A stretch of DNA of 64,000 bases from contig OZ024748.1 in assembly GCA_964016885.1 (NCBI GenBank), positions 31,037,812 to 31,101,811 on the forward strand, written 5' to 3'. Shown piece by piece: positions 25,909-38,922 of this stretch. The translations under genes were made by a program, and so were the position numbers. The first letter of the stretch is position 1, and the number at the start of each line of letters is the position of its first letter. Source of the DNA: Eledone cirrhosa. Taxonomy: Eukaryota > Mollusca > Cephalopoda > Octopoda > Eledonidae. The notes under the pieces were generated by a model that saw only the letters and a program-made list of their open reading frames with translations, was not told the origin of the DNA and did not search any database.

Positions 25909-25969
25909 CTGAACTGAGCCAAATCACGCACAGAGATGTATGTAAGCCCGCGGAATGTAGGTCACTACA

Positions 25970-25973
25970 CAAG
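25970..25973. other. Right target-site duplication CAAG
   Basis: Partner of 23,178-23,181. Satellite resumes immediately as CATAAGCCTTAGACTT. Confidence 0.75.
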
Positions 25974-28959
25974 CATAAGCCTTAGACTTAAAGCCCAACC
26001 CCAAAACTTAGACTTAGACTTAAACCCCAACCCCAAGCCTTAGACTTAAAGCCCAACCCCAAGCCTTAGACTTAGACTTAAACACCAACCCCAAGCCTTG
26101 TACATAGACTTAAACCACAACCCAAACCTTATAATTAAACCCTAACAAGCCTTACACTTAAAACCTAACCCCAAGCCTTAGCCCAACCTGTAAACTTAAA
26201 CCCCAACCCAAAGACTTAGATTTAGACTTAAACCCCAATCCCAAGCCTTAGACATAGACTTGAACCCCAATCCCAAGCTTAGACTTAGACTTAAAACCCA
26301 ACCACTAGCATTAGACTTAGACTTAAACTCCAAGCCATAGACATAGATTTAAACGCCAACCTCAAGATTTAGACTTAGACTTAAACCCCAGCTGCAAGCC
26401 TTAGACTTAAACTTAAGCCTCAACCCTAAGCCTTAGGCTTAGATTTAAACCTCAACCTCAGGCCTTAGACTTAGACTTAAATCACAACTCAAAGCCTTAG
26501 TCTTAGAGTTAAACCCCAAAACCAACCATTAGGCTTAGACTTAAAGCCCAACCCCAAGTCTTAGACTTAACTTAAAACCCAGCCACTAGCATTAGACTTA
26601 GATTTAAACCCCAACACCAAGCCTTAGACTTAAACCCTAACCCCAAGCCTTAGACTTAAACCTCAACCCCAAGCCTTAGACTTAGGTTTAAACACAAACC
26701 CCCCAAGCCTTACATTTGGATTTAAACCCAAAACCAAAGCCTTAGACATAGACTTAATTCCCAACCCCAACACTTAGACTTAAAGACCAACCCAAAGCCT
26801 TAGACGTAGACTTAAACCTCTGTCCAAAGCCTTAGATTAGACTTAAACCCCAACCTCTAGCATTAGACTTAGACTTAAACCCAAACTCAAAGCCTCAGAA
26901 TTAAACCATAACCACAAGTCTTAGACATAAACCCCAACCCCAAGCCTTAGACTTTGACTTAAACACCAACTCCTAGCCTTAGACTTAAAATTAAACCCCA
27001 ACCCCATGACTTAGACTAGACTTAAACCTCGACCCTAATCCTTAGACTTAGATATAAATACCAACCCCAGGCCTTAGACTTAGACTTAAACCACAACCCA
27101 AAGCCTCAGTCATAGACATAATCCTCAACACCAAGCCTTACACTTAGACGTAAACGCCAACCCAAAGCCTTAGACTTAGATTTAAAACCCAACCACAAGC
27201 CTTAGGCTTAGACTTAAATCTAAACCCAAAGTCTTAGAATTAAAATTAAACCCCAACCCCAACCTTAGACTTAGACTTAATCCCCAATATTAAGCTTTAG
27301 ACTTAGACTTAAACCCCTAGCCTTAGACATAGATTTAAACCCCAACCACAAGCCTTAGACTTAGACTTACACCCCAAACCCAAGCCTTAGACTTGAAGAT
27401 CAAGCGCAAGTGTTAAACTTAGACTTGAACCCCAACCACAAGCATAAGACTTAGACTTAAACCCCAACCCTAAGCCTTAGACTTAAAGACCAATCCCAAG
27501 CCTTAGTCGTAGACTTAAACCTCTACCCAAAACCTTAGAATTAGACTTAAACCCCAAACCGAAGCTTTAGACTTAAACATAAACCCTAACCCCAAGCTTT
27601 AGACTTAAACTTAAACCCTAACCCCAAGCCTTAGACTTAGACTTAAACCCCAACCCCAAGCCTCAGACATAGACTTAAACCTCAACCCAAAGCCTTAGAC
27701 TGAGACTTAAACCACAATCACTAGCATTAGACTTAGAATTAAACTCCAAGCCATAGACATAGATTTAAAAACCAAATTCAAGACTTAGACTTAAGCCCCA
27801 GCTTCAAGCCTTAGATTTAGACTTAGTCCCCAACCACAAGCTTTAGACGTAAATTTAAACCCCACCTCCAAGACATAGACTTAGACTTAAACCCCAACCT
27901 TAAGCCTTAGACGTAGACGCTAACCCCAAAACAGAGCCTTAGACTTAGAATTAAACCCCAACCACAAGCCATATACATAGACTTAAATCACAACCACAAG
28001 CCTTAGAATTAAACCCTAACAACAAGCCTTAAACTTAAAACCTAACCCAAGCCTTAGCCCAACCCGTAAACTTAAACCTCAACCAAAAGCCTTAGACTTA
28101 GACTTAAACCCCAGACCCGAGTATTAGACTTAGATTTAAACCCCAACCGCAAGGCTTAGACATAGATTTAAACGCCAAACCCAAGCTTTAGACTTAGACT
28201 TGAGCCCCAACTCCTAGCCTTAGAATTAAATTTAAACCCCAACCCTAAGCCTTGGACTTAGATTTAAAACTCAACCCCAGGCCTTAGTCTTAGACTTAAA
28301 TCACAACCCAAAACATTAGACGTAAATTTAATCCCCAACCCCAAGCCTTAGTGATAGACTTAAACCCAAACCTCAAGCCTTAGACATAGACTTAAACCCC
28401 AACCACTAGCATTAGATTAGATTTAAACGCCAACCCAACACTTAAACTTAAAGACCAACCCAAGCCTTAGACGTAGACTTAAACCTCTATCCAAAGCCTT
28501 AGAATTAGACTTAAACCCCAAACGGAAGCTTTAGACTTAAACTTAAACCCTAACTCCAAGCCTTAGACATAGACTTAAACTTCAATCCAAAGCCTTAGAC
28601 TTAAACCCCAACACTAAGCCTTAGACTTAGACATAAAGCCCAACTCCAGTCCTTAGACTTAAACCCTAACCCCAACCCTTAAACTTAGACTTAAACCCCA
28701 ACCCCAAGGCTTAGACTTAGACTTAAACCCCAAACCCAAGCCTTAGACTTAGACTTAAACCCTAAAAAAATTTATTCTTAAAACCGAACCCAAATACCAA
28801 GCCTTAGCCCAACATGTAAACTTAAACCCCAACCCCGTGCCTTAGATTTAGGCTTAAACCCCAACACCATGCCTTAGATTTAGACTTAAACTCCAACCCC
28901 AAGCCTTAGTTGTAGACTTAAATACCAACCCCAAACCATAGACATAGATTTAAACCCCA

Positions 28960-31590
28960 ACCCCAAGCCTGAGACTTAGACTTAAACCCCAACCACTAGC
29001 CTTAGACGTAAACTTAAACCCCAACCCCAAGCCTTTGAGTTTGACTTAAACCCAAGCCCATAGACTTATACTTAAACCCCAACCTCAAGCTTTAGACTTA
29101 GGCTTAAGCCCCAAAGCCCAAGCCTTAGACTTAAACCCCAACCCAAAGTCTTAGTCTTAGACTAAACCCCAACCTCAAGCCTTAAAACCCAACCATGAGC
29201 ATTAGACTTAGACTTAAACCCCAAGCCATAGACATAGATTTAAACCCCAACCCCAAGCCTTAGACAAGACTTAAACCCCAACCACAAGCATTAGACTTAG
29301 ACTTAAACCCCAACACCATGCCTTAGATTTAGACTTAAACTCCAACCCCAAGCCTTAGACATAGACTTAAACCCCAACCCCAAGCTTAAGACATCGACAT
29401 AAACCCCACCCACAAGCATTATACTTAGACTTAAACCCCAACCCCAAGCCTTAGACTTAGACTTGAACCCCAACCCCAATCCTTAGACTTAGACTTAAAC
29501 CCCAACACCAAGCCATAGACATAAAGCCTAACACCAAGCTTTAGACTTAAACCCCAACCCCAAGCTTTGACTTAGGCTTAAACCCCAACTCCAAGCCTTA
29601 GAATTAAACCATAACCACAAGGCTTAGACTTAAACACAAATTCCTAGCCTTAGACTTAAACTTAAACCCCAAACGCTAGCCTTTGACTTAGACTTAAACA
29701 CAGGCCTTAGAATTAGACTTCAACCCCAACACCAAGCCTTAGACATAAACCGTAACCCCAAGCTTTAGACTTAGGCTTAATCCCCAATCCCCAAGCCTTA
29801 GACTTAAACCCCAACTCCAAGCCATAGACATAGATTTAAACCCCAACCTCAAGACTTAGACTTAGACTTAAACCCCAGCTCCAAGCCTTAGTCTTAGACT
29901 TAAACCCCAACCCCAAGACTTAGACTTAGACTTGAACCCCAAACCCAAGTCTTAGACATAGACTTAAACACAAACACAAGCCTTAGACACATACTTAAAC
30001 ATCAAGCCAAAGCCTTAGACTTAGTTTTAAACCCCAACCCCAAGCCTTAGACTTAGACTTAAAGCCCAACACCACGCCTTAGACATAAACCCCAACCTTA
30101 GCCATAGACACTAATCCCAAAGCAAAGCCTTAGACTTAGAATTAAACACCAACCCCAAGCCTTATGCATAGACTTAAACCACAACACCAAGCCTTAGAAT
30201 TAAACCCTAACAACAAGACTTAGTCTTAAAACCGAACCCCAACCGCAAGCCTTAGCCTAACCAGTAAACTTAAACCCCAACTCGAAGCCTTAGATTTAGG
30301 CTTAAACTCCAACCCCTAGCCTTAGAGAAAACTGAAACCCCAACCACAAGCATTAGACATCGACATAAATCCCAACCACAATCATTAAACTTAGACTTAA
30401 ACCCCACCCCAAGCCTTAGACTTAGACTTAAACCCCAACATTAAGCCTTAGACTTAGACTTAAACCCCAACCACTAGCCTTAGCCGTAAACTTAAACCCC
30501 AACCCCAAGCCTTTGAGTTTGACTTAAACCCAAGCCCATAGACTTATACTTAAACCCCAACCTCAAGCTTTAGACTTAGGCTTAAACCCCAACCCCCAAG
30601 CCTTAGACTTAAACCCCAACCCAAAGTCTTAGTCTTAGACTAAACCCCAACCTCAAGCCTTAAAACCCAACCAGGAGCATTAGACTTAGACTTAAACCCC
30701 AAGCCATAGACATAGATTTAAACCCCAACACCAAGCCTTAGACAAGACTTAAACCCCAACCACAAGCATTAGACTTAGACTTAAACCCCAACACCATGCC
30801 TTAGATTTAGACTTAAACTCCAACCCCAAGCCTTAGACATAGACTTAAACCCCAACCCCAAGCTTAAGACATCGACATAAACCCCACCCACAAGCATTAT
30901 ACTTAGACTTAAACCCCAACCCCAAGCCTTAGACTTAGACTTGAACCCCAACCCCAATCCTTAAACTTAGACTTAAACCCCAACACCAAGCCTTAGACAT
31001 AAAGCCTAACCCCAAGCCTTAGACTTAAACCCCAACCCCAAGCTTTGACTTAGGCTTAAATCCCAACTCCAAGCCTTAGAATTTAACCATAACCACAAGG
31101 CTTAGACTTAAACACAAACTCCTAGCCTTAGACTTAAACTTAAACCCCAAACGCTAGCCTTTGATTTAGACTTAAACACAAGCCTTAGAATTAGACTTCA
31201 ACCCCAACACCAAGCCTTAGACATAAACCGTAACCCCAAGCCTTAGAGTTAAACACCAACCCCAAGCTTTAGACTTAGGCTTAATCCTCAATCCCCATGC
31301 CTTAGACTTAAACCCCAACTCCAAGCCATAGACATAGATTTAAACCCCAACCTCAAGACTTAGACATAGACTTAAACCCCAGCTCTAAGCCTTAGACTTA
31401 GACTTAAACCCCAACCTCAAGACTTAGAATTAGACTTGAACCCCAACCGCAAGTCTTAGACATAGACTTAAACCCAACCCCAAGTCTTAGACATATACTT
31501 AAACCTCAACCCAAAGCCTTAGACTTAGTTTTAAACCCCAACCCCAAGCCTTAGACTTAGACTTAAAGCCCAACTCCACGCCTTAGATTT
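28960..31590. repeat. 1,478-bp tandem higher-order repeat
   Basis: The rare string TTGACTTAAACCCAAGCCCA starts at 29,041 and 30,519, and CAACACCATG at 29,311 and 30,789. Both give a period of 1,478 bp. Copy 1 is about 28,960-30,437; copy 2 stays recognisable to about 31,590, past the AGTTTTAAACCCC variant. The copies differ at scattered bases. Confidence 0.8.
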
Positions 31591-33899
31591 AAACACTAAC
31601 CCCAACCCTTAAACTTAGAATTAAACCCCAACCAAAATGCTTAGACTTAGACTTAAACCCCAACCACTAACATTAGACTTAGACTTAAACTCGAAGTCAT
31701 AGACATAGATTTAAATCCCAGCTTCAAGCCTTAGACTTAGACTTACTCCCCAGCCCCAAGCCTTAGACGTAACCTTAAACCCCCACTCCAAGACTTAGAC
31801 TGAGACTTAAACCCCAACCACAAGCCTTATACATAGACTTAAACCACAATCCCAAGCCTTAGAATTAAACCCTAACAACAAGCCTTAGACTTAAAACCTA
31901 ACCCGAAGCCTTAGCACAACCCGTATACTTAAACCCCAACACAAAGCCTTAGATTTAGACTTAAACTCCAACCACAAGCATTAGACTTAGACTTAAACCC
32001 TAACCCCAAACCTTAGACTTAAACTTACCCCAACCATAAGCCTTAGAATTAGACTTAAACCCCAAGCAATAGACATAGATTTAAACCCCAACCACAAGCC
32101 TTAGACGTAGACTTAAATCCCAACCTCAAGCTTTAGACTTAGACTTGAACCTCAACCCCAAGCTTTAGACTTAGATTTAAAACCCAACCACTAGCATTAG
32201 ACTTAGACTTAAATTCCAAGCCATAGACATAGCTTTAAACGCCAACCTCAAGACTTAGACTTAAAGACCAACTCAAGCCTTAGACGTAGACTTAAACCTC
32301 TACCCAAAGCCTTAGACTTAGACTTAAACCCCAAACCCAAGCCTTATACATTGACTTCAACTTCAACCCAAATCTTAGAGTTAGACTTAAAACCCAACCC
32401 CAAGCCTTAAACTTAGACTTAAAGCCCAAACTAAAGCCTTAGACTTAGACTTAAACCCCAACCACAAGCCTTATGCATAGATTTAAACCACAACACCAAG
32501 CCTTACAATTAAACCCTAACAACAAGATTTAGTCTTAAAACCGAACCCCAACCCCAAGCCTTAGCCCAAAACCGTAAATTTAAAACCCCAACTCAAGCCT
32601 TAGATTTAGACTTAAACTCCAACCCCAAGACTTAGACATAGACTTAAACCCCAACCCAAGCTTTACACATCGACATAAACCCCAACCACAAATATTAGAC
32701 TTAGATTTAAACCCCAACAACAAGCCTTAGACATAAACCCTAACCTCAATCTTTAGACTCAGGTTTAAACCCCAACTCCAAGCCTTAGAATTAAACCATA
32801 ACCACAAGGCTTAGACATTAACCCCAACCCCAAGCCTTAGACTTAGACTTAAACACCAACACCTAGCCTTAGACTTAAACTTCAACCCCAACCCCAAGCC
32901 TTTGACTTAGATTAAACCCAAGCCTTAGACTTAGACTTAAACCCCAGCCCCAAGCTTAAGACTTAGGCTTAAACCCCAACCCCCAAGTCTTAGACTTAAA
33001 CCCCAACCCAAAGTCTTAGACTTAGACTTAACCACAAACCCAAAGCCTTAGACTTAGACATAAACCCCAAGCCATAGACATATATTTAAACCCCAGCCTC
33101 AAGACTTAGACTTAGACTTAAACCCCAGCTCCAAGCCTTAGACTTAGATTTAAACCCAAACCCCAAGACTTAGACTTAGATTTCAACCCCAACACTAAGT
33201 CTTAGACTTAGACTTAAACCCAACCACAAGCCTTAGACATAGACTTAAACCTCAACCCAAAGCCTTGGACTTAAAACCTAACCCCAACCCTTAAACTTAG
33301 ACTTAAACCCCAACTCCAAGTCTTAGACTTAGAGTTAAACGCCAACCCCAAGCCTTAGACTTAGAATTACACCCCAACCCCAAGCTTTAGACTTAAACCC
33401 TAACCCCAACGCTTAAACTTAGACTTAAACCCCAACTTTAAAACTTAGGCTTAGATTTAAACCCCAACCTCAAGCCTTAGACGTAGGCACTAACCCCAAA
33501 GCAAAGCCTTAGACTTAGAATTAAACCCCAACCCAAAGCCTTATGGATAGACTTAAACCACAACAGCAAGCCTTACAATTAAACCCTAACAACATGTCTT
33601 AGTCGTAAAAGATAACCCCAACCCCAAGCCTTAGCCCAACCCGTAAACTTAAAGCCCAACCCCAAGTCTTAGATTTAGACTTAAACTCCAACCCCAAGCC
33701 TTAGACATAGACTTTAACCCCATCCCCAATCCTTAGAATTAGAATTAAACCCCAACCCAAAGCCCATGTCTTAGAATTAAACCCAAGCCTTAGACTTAGA
33801 ATTAAACACCAACACCAAGCCTTAGACATAAACCCTAACTCCAAGCTTTAGACTTAAAACCCAACCCCAAGCCTTAGACTTAGACGTGAACCCCATCCC

Positions 33900-36800
33900 C
33901 AAGTCTTAGACTTAGACTTAAAACCCAACCACTAGCATTAGACTTAGATTTAAACCCCAACTCCAAGCCTTAGAATTAAACCATAACTAAAAGCCTTAGA
34001 CATAAACGCCAACCCAAAGTCTTAGACTTAGAATTAAACACCAAACCCAAGCCCTAGAATTAGACTTAAACCCGTTCCCCAAACCCCAACCCCAAGCCTT
34101 AGATTTAGATTAAACTCAAACCTTAAGCCTCAGACTTAGACTGAACCCCTAAGACATAGTCATAGATTTAAACCCCAACCTCAAGCCTTAGACTTAGACG
34201 TAATCCCCAACTACAAGCCTTAGAATTAAACCATAAACACAAGCCTTAGACTTAAACCCCAACCCAAAGCCTTAGACTTAGACTTAAATCCCAACCCCAA
34301 GCCTCAGACTTAGACTTAAAGCCCAACCCTTAGACTCAGACTAAACTCCAACCCCTAGCCTTAGACGTAAACTTAAACCCCAAATCCTACACTTAGACTT
34401 AAACCCTAACCACAAGCCTTAGACTTAGACTTGAACCCCAACTCCTAGCCTTAGACTTAGACTTAAACCCCAACCCCAAGCCTCAGACTTAGACTTAAAC
34501 CCCAAACCATAGACTTAGACTTAACCCCCAAGCACAAGCCTTAGACTTAGAATTTAAACCCCAATCTCAATCCTGAGACATAGACTTAAACCCTAACCTC
34601 AAGCCTTAGACTTGAAGCCTAACGGCAACACCAATCTTTAGACATAGACTTAAACCTTAACACCAAGCCTTAGACTTAGACTTAAAACCCAACCCCAAGC
34701 CTCAGACTTAGACTTAAACCCCAACCCTTAGACTTAGACTAAACCCCAACCCCTAGCCTTAGACGTAAACTTAAAATTAGACTTAGACTTAAATCCCAAA
34801 CTCAAGCCTTAGACTTAAACCCGAACCCCAAGCCTAAGACTTAGACTTAACCCAAAACCCAAACCCTTAGACTTAGACATAAACCCCAAGCCCTAGACAT
34901 AGATTTAAACCCCAACCCCAAGCCTTAGACTTAGACGTGAACCCCATCCCCAAGTTTTAGACTTAGACTTAAACCCCAACCACTAGCATTAGACTTAGAC
35001 TTAAACCCGAACTCCAAGCCTTAGAATTAAACCATAACCACAAGCCTTAGACATAAACGCCAACTCCAAGTCTTAGACTTAGAATTAAACCCCAAACCCA
35101 AGCCTTAGAATTAGACTTAAACCCGCTCCCCAAACCCCAACCCCAAGACTTAGATTTAGACTTAAACTCAAAACTTAAGCCTCAGACTTAGACTTAAACC
35201 CTAAGACGTAGACATAGATTTAAACCCCAACCTCAAGCCTTAGACTAAGACTTAAATCCCAACACCAAGCTTTAGACTTAGACGTAATCCCCAATAAAGA
35301 GCCTTAGAATTAAATCATAAACACAAGCCTTAGACTTAAACCCCAACCCAAAGCCTTAGACTTAGACTTAAACCCCAACCCCAAGCCTCAGACTTAGACT
35401 TAAAGCCCAACACTTAGACTCAGACTAAACCTCAACCCCTAGCCTTAGACGTAAACTTGAACCCCAACTCCTACACTTAGACTTAAACCCTAACCACAAG
35501 CCTTAGACTTAGACTTTAACCCCAGCCCAAAGCCTTAGACTTAGACTTAAACCCCAACCCCAAGCCTCAGATTTAGACTTAAACCCCAACCCCAAGCCTC
35601 AGACTTAGACTTAAACCCCAACCCTTAGACTTAGACTAAACCTAAACCCCTAGCCTTAGACGTAAACTTAAATTTAGACTTAGACTTAAATCCCAACTTC
35701 TAGCCTTAGACTTAGACTTAAACCCCAACTCCAAGCCTCAGACTTAGACTTAAACCCCAACCCTTAGACTTAGACTTAAACCCCAACCACAAGCCTTAGA
35801 CTTAGAATTTAAACCCCACTCCCAATCCTGAGACTTAGACTTAAACCCTAACCCCAAGCCTTAGACTTAAAGCCTAACCGCAACCCCAATCTTTAGACAT
35901 AGACTTAAACCTTACCCCCAAGCCTTAGATTTAGACTTAAAACCCAACCCCAAGCCTCAGACATAGACTTAAACCCCAACCCTTAGACTTAGACTAAACC
36001 CCAACCCCTAGCCTTAGACGTAAACTTAAAATTAGACTTAGACTTAAATCCCAAACTCATGCCTTAGACTTAGACTTGAACCCCAATTACAAGTTTTAGA
36101 GTTAGACTTAAATCCCAACCCCAAGCTTTAGAATTAGACGTAATCCCCAACTACAAGCCTTAGAATTAAACCATAAACACAAGCCTTAGACTTAAACCCC
36201 AACCCAAAGCCTTAGACTTAGATTTAAATCACAACCCCAAGCCTCAGACTTAGACTTAAAGCCCAACCCATAGACTGAGACTAATCCCCAACCCCTAGCC
36301 TTAGATGTAAACTTAAACCGCAACTCCTACACTTAGACTTAAACCCTAACCACAAGCCTTAGACTTAGACTTTAACCCCAACCCAAAGCCTTAGACTTAG
36401 ACTTAAACCCCAACCCCAAGCCTCAGACTTAGACTTAAACCCCACCCCTTAGACTTAGACTAAACCCCAACCCCTAGCCTTAGACGTAAACTTAAAATTA
36501 GACTTAGACTTAAACCCCAAACTCAAGCCTTAGACTTAGACTTGAACCCCAACTCCTAGCCTTAGACTTAGACTTAAACCCCAACCCCAACCCTCAGACT
36601 TAGACTTAAACCCCAAACCATAGACTTAGACTTAACCCCCAACCACAAGCCTTAGACTTAGAATTTAAACCCCAATCTCAATCCTGTGACTTAGACTTAA
36701 ACCCTAACCCCAAGCTTTAGACTTAAAGCCTAACGGCAACCCTAATCTGTAGACTTAGAATTACACTCCAACCCAAAGACTTAGACCCCAACCCCAACCC

Positions 36801-37100
36801 CAAGCATTAGACATAGAATTAAACATTTACCCCAAGCCTTAGAGTTAGACTTAAAACCCAACCCCAAGATTCAGACTTAGACTTAAACCCCAACCCCTAG
36901 CCTTAGACATAAACTTAAAATTAGACTTAGACTTAAATCCCAAACTCAAGCCTTAGACTTAGACTTGAACCCCAACAACAAACTTTAGCATTAGACTTAA
37001 ACCCCAACCCCAAAGTTTAGATTTAGATTTGAACACCAACCCCAAGCCTCAGACTTAGACTTAAACCCCAACCCTTAGACTTAGACTTAAACCCCAACCA
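33900..37100. repeat. About 0.85-1.1-kb higher-order repeat, roughly three copies
   Basis: The group containing GACGTAATCCCCAA, then GCCTTAGAATTAAA, recurs near 34,196, 35,281 and 36,138. It is followed each time by AACCCAAAGCC and an AGACTNAGACTAA variant. The spacing shrinks from about 1,085 to about 855 bp, indicating loss of several units in one copy. Confidence 0.65.
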
Positions 37101-38904
37101 AAAGCCTTAGACTTAGATTTTAAACCCCAACATCAAGCCTGAGACTTAGACTTAAACCCTCACCCCAAGCCTTAGACTTAAAGCCTAACCGCAACCCCAA
37201 TCTTTAGACTTAGCATTAAACTCCAACCCAAAGACTTAGACCCCTACCCCAACCCCAAGCATTAGACATAGACTTAAACATTAACCCCAAGCCTTAGACT
37301 TAGACGTAAATACCAACCACTAGCATTACACTTAGATTTAAACCCCAACCTTAGACATACACTAAAATCCCAACCCCAACACTTGGAATTAAACCCCAAC
37401 CCAAGCCTTAGACATAGACTTAAACCTCAACCCAAAGCCTTAGACTTAGACTTAAACCACAACCCCATGCTATAGATTTAGACTTACACCCCAACCACTT
37501 ACCTTAGACGTAAGCTTAAACCCCAACTCCAAGTCTTAGACGTAGACACTAACCCCAAACCAAAGCCTTAGACTTAAAATTAAACCCCAACCCCAAGCCT
37601 TAGACATAGACTTAAACCTCAACCCCTTGTTTAGACTTCAACATAAAACCCAACCTTAAGCCTTAGACTTAGATTTAAACCCTAAGCCATAGACATAGAT
37701 TTAAACCCCAACCCCAAGCCTTAGACTTAAATTTAATCCCCAACATTAAGCTTTAGACTTAGACTTAAACCCCAAGACTTAGACATAGATTTAAACCCCA
37801 ACCACAAGCCTTAGACTTGGACTTACACCCCAAGACCAAGCCTTAGACATAAACCCCAACCACAAGCCTTAGACATACACTGAAACCCCAACCCCAAAAC
37901 ATAGACTTAGATTTAAACCTCAACCACTAGCATTAGATTTAGACTTAAAGCCATCACCAAGGCTTAGACTTAAACCGTATCACCAAGCCTTAGATTTAAA
38001 CCCCAACCCCACGCGTTAGACTTAGACTTACACCCAAAACCAAAGCCTTAGACATAGACTTAAACCCCAACCACAAGCCTTACACTTAGAATTAAACCCC
38101 AACACCAAGCCTTAGACTTAGATTTAAACACCAACCCCAAGCCTCAGACTTAGACTTAAAGCCGAACACGAAGCTTAAATTAGACTAAAACCCGAAATCC
38201 AAGCCTGAGACTTAGATTTAAGACCCAATCCTAAGCCTTAGACTTAGACTTAAACCCGAACCCCAAGCCTTAGACTTAAACGCCAACCCAAGCCTTAAAC
38301 TTAGACATAAACGCCCCCAAAGCCTTAGACTTAGACTTAAACCCCAAATCCAAGCCTTAGACTTAAACCTTAACACCAACACTTCGACTTAGACTTAAAC
38401 CACAAACCCAAGCCTTAGAGAGTAGTCTTAAAACCCAACACAAAGCCTTAGACTTAGACTTAAACTCCAACCCCAAGCCTTAGACATAGACTTAAACCGC
38501 AACCCTCAGCTTTAGACTTAGACGTAAACCCCAACTCCAAGCCTTAGAATTAAATCCTAACCACTTAGACTTAAACCCGAACCCCAACCTTATCCTTAGA
38601 ATTAGACGTATACTCCAAGCCAAAGCCTTAGACTTAGACTTAAACCCTAACGCCAAGCATTAGATTTATACTCACATCCTAACCCCAAGCCTTAGACTTA
38701 GACCTAAACCCTAACCCCATGCCTTAGACTTAGACATAAACCCCAACCACAAGCATTAGACTTAGCCTTAAACCCAAACACTCATCCTTAGATTTAAATC
38801 CTAACCCTTAGATTTAAACCCCAACCACAAGACTTAGACTTAGATTTAAACACGGACCCAAGCCTCAGGCTTAGACTTAAACTCCAAACCCAAGCCTTAG
38901 ACCT

Positions 38905-38922
38905 AGACTTAAACTTAAGTCT
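38905..38922. other. Head-to-head inversion junction of the satellite
   Basis: AGACTTAA (38,905-38,912) is followed after 2 nt by its reverse complement TTAAGTCT (38,915-38,922). Left of this point every unit is C-rich on top; right of it every unit is the reverse complement. Beyond the 8-bp arms the flanks are similar only as diverged units. Confidence 0.8.

Larger units (their letters stand above)
23182..25969 (-). mobile_element. Non-autonomous LTR retrotransposon, 2.8 kb, minus strand
   Basis: The only sequence of non-satellite composition in the first 57 kb. Direct repeats of 606 bp (25,364-25,969) and 582 bp (23,182-23,763) flank a 1.6-kb interior, all bounded by a CAAG duplication. 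Read on the minus strand, each repeat starts TGTAGTGACC and carries CCAAT, CATATAAG and AATAAA in the order expected of a promoter-bearing LTR. One base after the 5' LTR is a TGGTGACC primer-binding site. A purine-biased tract precedes the 3' LTR. The LTRs do not end in canonical CA (CTGCTAAA and CTGCAAAA). No protease, reverse transcriptase, RNase H, integrase or CCHC motif is visible in any frame, and the interior is far too short for gag-pol. It probably depended on a related autonomous element, possibly Ty3/gypsy-like. I count about ten substitutions and three indels between the LTRs (about 1.7% substitution). Confidence 0.85.
25364..25969 (-). repeat. 5' LTR (element orientation), 606 bp
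   Basis: On the minus strand it begins TGTAGTGACC at 25,969 and ends CTGCTAAA at 25,364, one base before the PBS. It carries a 27-bp segment (25,760-25,786) absent from the partner LTR. On the plus strand two GGTCGCCACTTTA-type motifs lie inside it (25,395 and 25,427), and a third, GGTCACCACTTTA, straddles its end and the PBS (25,355). Both strands have open stretches of about 75 codons, shared by both LTRs, with no recognised domain. Confidence 0.85.
25974..38912. repeat. 26/32-bp satellite, C-rich strand on top (array 1 continued)
   Basis: The same hexamer-built satellite as at 250-23,181 resumes after the LTR element and runs 12.9 kb to the inversion junction. Unit variants TTGAAGATCAAGCGCAAG and CTTTGACTTAAACACCAAC are shared with both the left part and the inverted array. 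No gene or unique insert is seen. Confidence 0.95.

Noticed and set aside
23223..25912. 75-residue frames shared by both LTRs, and 77-85-residue frames in the element interior
   Set aside because: They are LTR-internal or lie in non-coding interior. No gag, protease, reverse transcriptase, RNase H or integrase motif is seen, and the indels between LTRs change them.
23182..25969. Plus-strand orientation of the LTR element, or a simple segmental duplication of 0.6 kb
   Set aside because: On the plus strand the repeats do not start TG and no PBS follows the first copy. On the minus strand the TG start, PBS, TATA and AATAAA all fall in place, and CAAG flanks the whole unit.
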